Shown here piece after piece: positions 1-12,000 of a DNA stretch of 64,000 nt (the stretch's first letter is position 1; the number at the start of each line of letters is the position of its first letter). Source of the DNA: Corythucha ciliata (Eukaryota > Arthropoda > Insecta > Hemiptera > Tingidae). The stretch spans positions 52,259,189 to 52,323,188 of the forward strand of contig CM075938.1 of the NCBI GenBank assembly GCA_038030265.1. Reading direction: 5' to 3'. The notes under the pieces are model-generated. The model saw only the letters and a list, made by a program, of their open reading frames with translations, ran no database searches and was not told where the DNA came from. Position numbers and translations under genes: made by a program.

Positions 1-3000
1 CGGGAGGCTCGCGAACTTCCGATTTGGACGAACCGTCGACGACCATTCGAGCCTCTTTGCGATTCCTTTCAAGGACGACGGTGTGCCAGTTGTTATCGGC
101 CAGACGGAAAGAAGTTTCAACAGTGACGGTCATCATACCGCCACCAGCTTCGTAGGTGAATTGCAGGGTGTCACCGCCTGTGGAATAAATTAAAATCCCC
201 GGAAAATTAGTCGAATCAAAAGGGAAGGGGGAAGGGAATGAAATTCTTACCTATAATGGCTAATTTAATGAAGTCCGTTGGTCCCTTACTGTGTAGAATG
301 ACCGCATTATGAGCCGTCGTTTTAAACTCCAAATAAATGTCACCACTGTGGCCCATATCGAACGTTGGCAACTCGATCGAAGCGTCCGTTACACGGAACG
401 TAACGGTGTTTCTGAATAAATCTACGAGTGACAAATACTTGGAAAGTGAATTTCAAGGAGAAAAACGGACGGTGCGTGATTTTTACCGTCTCCTTCACAG
501 CGAAGAGGTCCCAACCTATAATTGGCTTCCTTGTCGTCCAGCGGATTTCCCGTGTCACCGAATCGTATCTGTTTCACCGGCAGTTGAGCTTTATCCGTCA
601 GCTCACCTTCGTCGGCCAACCAACTGTCCAAGCCTGCGTTTTAAAAATTTTCGTTGTTAATTCGCATCGGTCCCCCTCATCGCCAATCAAAAAATAAAAC
701 TCACCAGAGTCACAGTTACACCATTTGGTCGTATCGACGCAAGTGCCCATCAAACCGCAGTGACACTTTCTCGATCCCATGACCGAGCCACCCCAATAGT
801 CCATGTCGATGTTATTACGAGACACCCACCACGCGTACGGCCTAAAATTGTCCTCAGTCGCTAAAAAAAAAAAAAAGTTTTGAAGGTGAAAAAAAACAAA
901 ACCTTCAAGCATGTGGGGTAGGGGGGGGGGGCTTACAAGGCGAGTTGAAGAGGCGAGCCTGTCGACATCCGTAGTACAAGTATTGAGTGCACGAAGCGCT
1001 ACGATTGGTTAGCGCTTCAAGTTGTTGAATACTGGCCTCGTAGATGATGTCTTGACTGAAACTGCCCGGCTCTTGAAAACCGTCAATGGGTGAGCCGTCT
1101 TCGCTCCTGTGGTGGACAACTGTGACGATCTTTCCGTCGGCTGTGTGATTGAAACATGAATGAATGAATTTCAGAGTTGCAGATTTTAGGAGTTCTACCC
1201 AGTGGGGGCGGGGGGGGGGGCTTTATATGGGTGATCGTGAAGGAGGGCAGTCGTTGAGACAATAATTGTCCCCAAGGATGAAACGTAACCTCAAAAACCT
1301 ACAGTGCAGGCGCGAAAACGGCCTTCTGAATATGCACGGGAACCTCACCCGACCCATAACGCAAGAAACCGCGAAATCGGCCCTCACTCGTTTGTTTAGC
1401 AAAATTTTAGTTTGTTATGCATTTCGAAACACGGTTTTAAAGGGAAAAAAAAACTTTTGTTCCGACAGCAGCTCGTCGGGGAAAGTGCATTTCATTTATG
1501 ACATCATCCACTCAAACCTCATAAAAGTTTGAATGAGATCAACAAATTATTAGGCCGCGATAGAACTTCAAAATCCATTTGATGACAATCATTGCATTAG
1601 GGCAAACAATGACGGAAAATAGGAAAATTTGAACTTCCTGAAAGCCAAGTCCCGCCTTTCTGAAAGCAGCAAGAATAAATTTTACACGCCACCAAGGCGA
1701 AAAGAATCGGTAGAGTTACCTAGTTACCTGTACGACTATGGTGGTGGTAATAATTGATTTTGAGAATCTCTATCGCGGCCTCAATTTCGTTTATAATTTA
1801 TTGATCTCATTCAAACTTTTATGAGGTTTCAGAGGATTATCTCATAAATGAAGTGCACTTTCCCCGACATGCTGCTGTCGGACCAAACCTTTTTTTTTCT
1901 TTGCCCACCTCAGGTTATCCTTCAAAACAAGGCCATACTATGGGGTTTTTGGTGAAACGAATGTAAGAGATAACTCAGAATACAATTTCAATGGAATTTT
2001 ACTGCAATTCGGTGGCCCAGTAAAACGTGAGGTTGATTTAACGGCTCCCCTTCGCTTATACTTCTCCAATAAATCAAGGGATTTGGTTCTCAATGGTCTC
2101 AATCGAAAGCCCGTACTTTTGCTTATTATTCGAACCAATTTTGGGGTCAATCGCAGCAACAGCCGTTCGATAACGAATTTTTCACGACTTCGCACGAAAG
2201 TGATCGGTGAACGATCCAAACTCGCGACATTGGCCGCAGGAGCTAAACCCACGAAATTGGTTGCTGAAGGAACCCGCCGACCTGACAAATTGATGGCCAA
2301 AAGGAGTCAAACCCCTCGAAATTAAGACACTGAGGAAGCCAAATCCACGAAACTGGTAGCACCAAGAGCCGAACCCGCGGTTTTTTGTTTTTGGGAGGAC
2401 GCCAACTCGCGAAATTGGTAGCGGAAGCAGTCAAACTCACGAATTTTGTCAAGGAAGGGCAGGCGCGTAGCCAGGGCGGGGTCCACCGAGTCCGGACCCC
2501 CCCCCCCATTTCACATTTATTCCCCATGTACTGAAGGAGACTTTTTATTTTCAATTTCTCCGCTCATGCATTGGAATAATATCGCACAATAATGATAATA
2601 ACAATAATATATAGTTAAAAACTAAAAAGAGTAGGCATAGAGTGGAAATACCCCCCTCCCCCGCCACACAGGACCTACATCGGACCCCACCTCCCCCAAG
2701 AAATCCTGGCTACGCGCCTGAGGAGGGGGGCTAAGCCCGCGAAATTGTTCACAAGAGGCCACAACACCCGTAATAATTTATTGCTAAAAGTGCCGGAAAG
2801 ACGAAATTGGATGCTATGGGAGCCAAATTCACCAAAACCTGTGAAATTGGTCCAGAAACTAAAGCCACGAATGAGAAGGAGAGAGAGAGAGAGAGAGAGA
2901 GCGTTACTGAAGGAGCCCAACCCACAAAATTGGTCGCAGAAGGAGACCCAATCGCGATACTGGCCACAAAACAAAAGCCAAACCTGCGAAAGTGATCGCT

Positions 3001-6000
3001 GGAGGAACCCAAAAAGAGCCAAACGCAGACCCCCAACCCGCGAAATTGGCCGCAGGAGCTAAACCCGCGAAATTGGTTGCTGAAGGAGCACAATCTGACA
3101 AATTGATAGTCAAAGACGCCAAACCCGCGGTTATTTGTTTTTGGGAAGACGCCAACCAGCGAAATTGGTTACCTACTGAACAAGGCAAACCCTCAAAATT
3201 AGCTATTTTGAAGAAGTTAATCCGCGAGAGGGGGGGGGGGCATGGCCTTTCCTGTGTACTTTCCGGGGCTAAATTAAGGACAGTCCATTGGCTAATGCCT
3301 TAAAAATCATTATTTGGAGGAAAATAGACGTACCGTAATATTCGCACGTGACGTTGAATGGTGGCAACGGACCGCTTCCGTCGATGTCAATCGGAACGAT
3401 GGCCGTATCGCCGACGAACGCTTGATTCTTGTAAGCTTCACACGAGAGTGGACTAATGGCCGTGTGACACACGGCTCCACCGTAGCCAGTGTACTGACAG
3501 TCGCAAAAGAATTCGGTCGACGACTGCGAGCACACACTGCCGTGTTCGCACGGATTCGGATTACAACGATCGACCATGTGACACGAGTCGAACACCACCT
3601 CATCTTTACAGCAATACTCTTCGGGTTTCCAGTCGGTTGGAAGTTGATAGTTGCCGTCGATGCTGATTTGTCGCATACAGCCGATGAAACCGGGCATGCC
3701 GTGAATACCGCCGGCGATGAGATAAGTACCACCTGTGGTTAGCGACAGTGTTCGAATTGTTTTCATTGGTCGACCGTTGATTGAAAGGACCAAATTGCTG
3801 CGGGCCATCGTTAGCATCAAGTAATGCCAACGGCCGTCGTTGAAGTTTTCGTCGAAATCGTCGAGAATAGTTTTCGCGTCTTCCATAGTTTGAACTTCTA
3901 TTTTAACTTTACCCTTTTCAAGGTAAACCTAAAGAAATTTCACGGTTAATAAAGTCGAAAAAATAACACAATTTTGACCTGAAGATTGAAAAATACATAC
4001 CCTGACGTAACCCTTCGAAGTAAACGTGTGGGACAACAAAAGACCATTCTCTTCGTAAGTTCTAAAAGCGAACGAAGTGTTCAACGTGTTGATACCCGAG
4101 TAGCCCTTCAGCTTAGCGTGAGAATTCGACGTCAAAAATGTAACTGGTACAATCGGAGGTTCCTACACAGAACAAAAAAAGTTACTAAGACCACCCGGTG
4201 ACAATTGTCACGAACGTAAAACTTACAGGGCACGCGTGTAGAGCGTTGAATTTTCTGTAACGTCTCAACGCCCAGTCGTCTCCGTTAGCGTAGCCTTCGC
4301 GAATTTCAGCGAAAATATTCGAAGAGTTGATGTAAAGATTTTCCAAGCAACCGGTGTAATTCTGAGTGACGACTAGACCTTGTTGAGCGTGCGGCACACC
4401 ACCGATGAACATCTAATAAACGATTATTTCACACTTTTATTTTTTAGTGATAGACAGGTGGGGTGGAGGGAAATTAACCTCTTGATTTAAGTTAATCCTG
4501 GAAAAGTCTCCTTTGATTTTTCCATGAATAACAACTCGGTCTACTGAGAACAATACGTCGCGTCGATTTCTCGAAATAACAACATCGTGCCAGATATTGT
4601 CGTCTAACAGGCTTCCGACTGAAAGGCTCGTAGCCAAACCAGACCCTGTTTAAAACCATTAAAAAAACAAATAGAACGTGTTCTTTAAAACAAGAAGAGG
4701 GAGGGGGCAACCTACCAAGATCGATATTAAGAAGTAATCGATTGTGTCTCAACTGCAAAGCTATATAATCCCCGGCGGATCCTCTCGAATACAACAAAAC
4801 ACCGTCGGCGTAGGTGGTTTTCATTCGAAATTTAATCGATTCCCTCGTCGCCAGAATTGGATCGGTTCTATAGTCAATTTTAACGAGCGCCGTCCCATTA
4901 AAGTGCATGTTCTCCGCAACTAAGAAACCATTAAAAAAAAAAAAATTCAGTGAAACTTCAAAAAATCGAAGAAGAGAAAAAGTCTCACCATAATCGCAAC
5001 CGTACAGTTCCAAACGGAGTGAAATTCGATCGCGCCAACGAGTCGGATTGACTCGAATCCATTGGGCGATGATTGGCACTTCAAAAGTGTTCCGTTTAAT
5101 GTCATCACCGTTAACGTTACCCTTGAACATCTTTATCATTCCAAATAAAATTCAATTAGTGGAAAAGAAATAAACACGTTCAAGCGACAAAAAAAAAATA
5201 AGCTTCCCAGGAGGTGACTAACGCTCCGCTTAGCTTACGTTTATTGTCGCTAAATGAATAAAAGAAAGGTAAAAAACACATCTTGACGCTTTTCAGGGTG
5301 CCCATAAAATTCTCATTGTATCCCATTTGGGGGGCTCAAATCGCCGGCTTCCTGACCAAATTCAATGTTCTGGAGATTAAGTACACTGGGGCGGGGCAGA
5401 TTCAACAGCTATACAAGTATATCGACCCAAAACTGGAGAGGTAACAGTGGTCGAAAGTCTCCCCTATAGCTGGACTGCGTAATTTATGGACCTAAATGAC
5501 CAATTTTCGGGCTAAACAATCGCATTTTAACGGTAAGACAAGCAAAATTGCCCGTTCCGGGTGATAAATGACCGCAAAATTGCTAATATGTATGGCTGAA
5601 CAGTCTTGAAATTGCAAGTTCGTGTAATGATTAACCGCGAAATTGCACGAGGAGGGGGGAGTAGTCGTGAATTGGAAAATTCTGGGTATACACAGCCGTG
5701 AAATAAAAAGTTTCAGGGGGATAAATATCCACAAATTGAAGTTCCAGGGCTAAATAGCCACGAAATTGTAAGCTTCGGAGAATAAACAGCAGAAACCGCA
5801 AATTTTTTAGGATAATTGGCCACGAAAATAAAATATCTTGGAGAATTATCAGTCACGAAATAGCAAGTTTGTGGGAGTAATGGCCGCGAAATTGCACGTA
5901 TGGTGGGGGATTGGCGTCAGTAGCTGTAAATAACAACTTTTGGAGAATACGTAGCCGTGAAATTAGAAGTTCCAGGTGATAGAAAGCCACAAAATTGAAG

Positions 6001-9000
6001 CTGCAGGAAATTGCAAGTTTTGGTGTATAATAAACCACGAAATAGTGAGTTTCGGGGTTGGGGTTTAAGGTTAATAGTCGCGAAATTGTAAGTTTTGGAT
6101 GATAATTGAATATTCCGGGTGATAATTTAGCCGCGAAATTTACGGGATAATAATCCGGCCGAGAAATTGCGAGGTCGAGGGATTAACGGCAACGGAATTG
6201 CTGGTTTTGGGTAATAAACTGCTGCAAAATTACTAATTTTCGTGGAATTGTCGTGGAATTGCAAGTTTTAATTAATATTCAATCCCAAAATAGTTGGTTT
6301 CGCTTAATGGGGGGGGGGGCTTTAAGATTGAAGTTTCAAGGCTACTACCCGCGAAATTGCAGGAAAATAAAACTGCGGATTTCGTAGGAAAATTAGCCAC
6401 GAAATTCAATATTCCGGAGGATAACACGCCTTGAAATTGCCGTTTTTTCAGGATAAAAACCCACAAAATTAGTGATGATAAGAGGATAATAACCTCAAAA
6501 TTGCGAATTGATGTTTCTAATGGTGTAAATAGCCTCAAAATTGCAGATTTTAGTGATTAATCGGGCGCAAAATAGTGAGTTTCTAGGAGGAAGGGGGGTA
6601 GCAGTTTTACTGAGTTCAGGAGATTTTGGTTAAGGTAAACGACCACTAAAACCAGAGATCGTGGGGATATTTGCCGCAAAAGTTCGAAGGAGAAATAGCC
6701 AAAACAAATTAATTTGGATGGCCCGCGAAATAAAAGATTCGCAGGACAAAAAGCTGAAACTGCAAATTTTGGAGGATATTGAATATTTCAACGAACTTTC
6801 AGATTTGTAAAAGGATAAATTGCCACAAAATTGGAGATCCCGGAGGATATTAGCCGCAAAATTGCGATTTCCGGGGATGATTAACCTCAAAATTGATTTT
6901 CCGGGACGAAATTGCAATATTCGCAGGATGAACAGCAGAAACTTTTTAATCAGTGGAATTTTCAAGGGTAAATAACCACAAAATTAGAGATCACGGGAAA
7001 AAATAGCCGTAAAAATGGCGAGTCCCGGGGATAATTTGCCACAAATTGCAGATTTTGGTGAGTAATCCGGCGCGAAATAATAAGTTTCTAGAGGGAGGGG
7101 AGTTCGAAATTCAAGTTTAAGGACAAAATGGCCACGAAAATGGCGAGTTTATGGGATTTTCGTTAGGGTAAATGACAACAAAATGGGAGAACATGGAGAT
7201 ATTCGCCGCGAAATTGAGAGTTCGGAGGAAAAATAGCCAAAACAAATTATGTTTCGGGGCTAAATAGCGCGCGAGATAGAAGATTCGCAGGATAAACAGC
7301 AGAAACTGTTTTTTTTTTTTTTTGTTTTTGTTTTTTTTTTTTTGAGGATTTCAATGGAATTTTCAAGGGTAAATAGCGACAAAATTAGCGATCACGGAAA
7401 AAAATAGCGGTTCCCGGGGATGATTTGTCACAAAATTGCAGATTTTGGTGCTTAATCACGCGCGAAAATAGTGAGTATCTAGAGGGAGGGAGGGAGGGGT
7501 GGGAGTTCGCAATTTAAGTTTTAGGACAGAATGGCCACGAAATTGGCGAGTTCAGGAAAATCATGGATATATACTCGCCGCCAAATTGCGAGTTGGGAGG
7601 AAAAATATCCCAAAAAATTAAGTTTCTGGGCTTTAATGGACCGCAAAATAGAAAATGCGCAGGATAAACAGCTAAAATTGGGATTTTTCGAGGATAAAAT
7701 TGGCCACAAAATTGAATATTTCAACAAAATTTCAGGCTTTTTAAAGAATAAATTGCCGCAAATTTGGAGATCCCGTAGGATAATTAGCCGCAAAATTGCG
7801 CTTTCCGGGGCTATCTAGCCACAGAATTGATGTTCCGGGGTTAAATAGCCCTCGAAATTGCAATATTCCCAGGATAAACAGAACCCGCTAATTTTGGAGG
7901 ATACTTAACCCTGAAATTGAATATTTCCATGAAATGGCAAAATTCTAACAAAATTGGTGATCACTGAAGAAAATAGCCACAAAATTGATGTTTCGGGGCT
8001 AAATAGCCAAAAAATTGCAGATTTCGACGTGAAATGGTGAGTTTCGGGGTTGGGGGGGGGGGTGGAAATTTAAGTTTTAGGACAAAATGACCACGAAAAT
8101 GGGACTTCTGGGAATTTTTTTGTAAGAATAAATAGCCACAAAATGGTAGATCTGGGAGGATATTCGCCGCAAAATAAGTCAACAAAAATTATGTTTCAGA
8201 GATAAATAGCCACAAAATGGCGATTTCCATGAACAATCTGCCGCGAATCAGTGAGTGGTGGGTGAGTGGGGGAGGGGGATTTTTAAATTAAAGTTTTAGA
8301 GCTAAATGGCCACGAAATTTCCAAGTTTCGGAGGATAAACTGCAAATTTTGAAGAATGAATGGGCAAATGGAAATATAATATTTCGGAGGATATTAGGCG
8401 CGAAATTGCAGTCTTGAAGATCCGGGGAAGAGGAGATTGGCGTGACACGGTTCGTTTTAGGGCTAAGTAGTCACGAAATTGTAAGTTATGCAAATTTCAA
8501 GGGATGAATAGCTGCAAAAGTGCAAGTTTCAGGCCGCTAAGCAAAGTTCGGAAGCTAAACAGCGGCGAAATTGGAAGTTTCGTAAGGAAAATAGGCACCC
8601 AGCACGGAGCTAACGATTTTCCCTAAAGAACCGGTTTTACGTCTCAAAAACTGGTAATTTCCAGAGCTAGGAATTAATACATCATTTAGCCTAGAAAAAA
8701 AATATTCCTGGTCAGTTCCTCTAGTCAGAAGTGGTTTTCGGCCACCCCCCGCCACGACCTAAAAGGCCCCTCATAAGAGCGTCAAAACATGTTTTAGACA
8801 CAAATAAATAAATACTTGAAGCGTTTGCCAATAATAAAAAAAAAAGTGCGACAAATGTGCGAAAAGCGGATTAGCAAAGTTAGTCAGGTTAGAAAAAAAA
8901 GCAGTGCGTTAATTAATTAAAAAACAGGATTCAAACGAGATCGAGGATGAGGGCATAAAGAGGGCTCTTACTGGAAATAGAAGGGCTCAACATTTTTTTT

Positions 9001-12000
9001 TTTTATCGTCATACTACCTCAATGTCACCCTCGGAATCCGTCACCGTTCGCCATTGTACACCGTTGTCCGAGTATTGAACGACGAATTCGGTGACAAATT
9101 CGGGCGATTTCGTCCGACCTTTGGTCGCAATCCAGTGGACTTGTTTTCTTCGTCCGAGATCGATGTTTAGGGCTTGATAATAATTGTTCTCGGATGGACT
9201 CCACGCTGATTCACCTGTCGGGGAGGGAGTTAGTAGAGCAAGCAAACATTTTTTTGTCTCTATTGATGAGAATTGGATAACACCGGTGCCAAACAACAAC
9301 AAAAACACTCACAAAAATTGAATTTTGATCTCCAGATTGTGGGAAATCAAAGTTTATTTTGGATAAAACGAGTGCAAAAAATGTCAATGTTTTGTCTGTG
9401 CGTTAAGGTTAGTATAGAAGCGATGGATGGACGTTTTAGGCCTGAATTTGGTTCTCGTTCGAATCCCTCATTTTCCGTTGAGTTAGTCGGGAGGAGGTCA
9501 TGCTCAATACCACGTGGCGAGTGTAATAAAAATTAAAAACTTTTTTTTTTCAACCCATCAACGCAATTAGCTGTTTGTTTAAAACTTTTTTTTTTAAGTT
9601 TTGAGCAGACCTTCGTATCGCCGCCCGGCTCCTTGTACCAGGCAAAGTCAAGCACGTTCGATCCGTAGCCGATGCTATACTCCATCGTGTACTCGGATGA
9701 GTGCGGTCGACCCTGTGTCTCAATCGCTGTGATCATTTTGGTCGACCCCAAATCAACGATGAGAGCCTGGTCGAAATCCGAGCTAGACGCGGTCCAAGCA
9801 TTTCCGCCTATATCAAGGGGGGAAAATCGATAGGTACAATTTCTTGAGGGATTTTTTTTTAAACATATAGGGAAACCTCCGGGCCCGTTGTTCGTTCGCC
9901 CCCTCCCCTTCACAACCTCCCAAATCCATCCCAAGGGTCGTTCACATTCCAACTCCATAAATACGGATAACAAGGAACGAACGGTGATTGACAAAAAAAA
10001 AAAAATTATTTCCCCAGGTAAACGTTAAGAACAGCGCACCTTTTTTGAATAGTTTCTAATTAAAATTAACCGTGACTTTGACAGAAGAATTAAAACTTCC
10101 CTTCGTTTCGAACCGTACAAATCGATAAAGGATGCCATTCAGTAACAGTTACAATGACAGATCCCGGACCGTAACGGAGCAGAGGGGTAGGAGGTGAGCC
10201 GTTGACGGGGGGGGGAGGGGAACAATAACATGGAAATGACCCGGGCTGTTGTGGTTCACATCGTGCCAGCCTCCGAATAAATGTTCACGCGAAGCTTCCC
10301 CCACCCCAACCCTCCACGCCCAACCATCCGTGAACGCACAGCGAACTGCTTGGGAATCAATTTTTATTATAACACCAATTTTCTTGTACAGATTAACCAT
10401 AATTAAAACCCTTCACATAGATGTTGTATCGATAGAGGCGAAAATGTTGCTAGGTAAAAAGTTGTTAGGCTGTATCAGGCTCTAAAAAAAACAACGAGGC
10501 AGTTCAATAACGCCGGCTTGGCCCCCTCCCCCCTTGACATATAAATATTCACTACCCCTGTTATTCTACTCCTTTAACACCAAAAAAAGTTAAGATTTTT
10601 TCAAGAATTCTTCACAAAATTCCAAGTCCGGAGGTGTCACAGTTTGACAACCGGCAATCAGTTCTGAAAAGTCGACCCGAGAGAAAGAGCCATCGGTCAA
10701 AAGGTTGTCATCGCCGTGCGGGGACGGACGGAAAATAGCCACCGCCACGCAGTGCTCGTCAGTAATCAGCGTCTCGACGAAAGTCCACTCTGTCTCCTCA
10801 ACCGGCGGCTCACCACCATGTCCAGGTCGCCTCGTCCACAGTTTTGTGTCTTTCACCAGTCCACCCACGGTCAATTCGGACGTTGTCAAACGAAATTCGA
10901 TGTCACTCAATTCAATCGTGATGCCGACTCCCAACGCTTTGACGTAACTCTCTTTCAACGCCCAGAAACGATAGAATGTCGCCAGTCGTTCAGCGTCGGA
11001 ACCGGCGGCGTTCACTCTGTCCCACTCTGACTTGGCCAACTGTCGCGACATACTTTTTAAAAATTCCGACCCGGTTCGACTCGAATTACGCTCGAACGTT
11101 GTTTTCATAATGTCCACTCCAAGGCGACACCCTCGAGTCTCGAATACTTGACCGACGAACACGACCAGTCCACTCTGATGCGACACGTTGAATTGAACTC
11201 GAACATCGTCATCGTTGTCAGATCGAGCCACCATGGGTTTCCCGTTGACGTCGCGACACAATCGAACGTCTTTCCACGCCGTTGAAGTCGCTTCAGCGAC
11301 GAATTTCCTCTCGAAAAGTCGACCAATCAGCGAACTTTTAGCGTCTTTCGAAAAAACGAAACGACCGACTCGGGCCTTCTCTTCAGAGTGAATGCCAGAC
11401 ACGGCTGTTAGCACCTCGTCAAGCGAGGGTGTCCATTGTCGTACGTCAAACCACCAACGGACTCCGTTTATTTTGCTCCCCATGACTTAATCGCTATTTT
11501 CTTTTTACAACAACAAAAAAAAAACAGGCCAAATCACTCACCATAAAGACGAGCGTGTTGTGGACTTCGGTCGCGAAGCGACGATGTGGCCGATACGACG
11601 GCACTTTCGAGGAGAGGTTCGTTACAGTCGTAGTACTCTGAAAACAAAAAAGACAGTCGATGTCACCAAGTGTAAAAATTAGGAATAATTAAATCAAATA
11701 CGTTAATGAAGGGGGAGGGGTGGGACTGACCAAGGACGAGTGGTGTGGCTATACATGTACGTAATATATGGACACAAACAATTGTAATTCCAGAAAAAAT
11801 ACTTTCCCACGCGAATTTATTGCCGTTAAGCATTTCAAATTAACGTTTATTTCAAGGCCTTTTCAATAAAAGAGTCGTCTTTCAAACTAGAAATCGGAAA
11901 TTCAACGCCTGAAGGCGGCTGACGGGAGCGTATTTTCTGACCCAGGAGTGTCCATAGGAAGGGAAGCGTGAGGTGACCATGGAGATGTCCGGATCATACT

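Noticed and set aside
5480..8590. Regular ~31-bp repeats might suggest a CRISPR-like array
   Set aside because: Units are degenerate, have no unique spacers of constant size, and lie in the intron of an animal gene.
9400..9490. GTTCGAATCCC looks like a tRNA T-loop (B box)
   Set aside because: No matching A box, acceptor stem or anticodon arm upstream; it lies in the short intron between the alternative exons.
9018..9807. Two discoidin domains in tandem in one protein
   Set aside because: Each exon encodes only the middle of the domain, the first and last parts exist once, and joining both exons shifts the frame.
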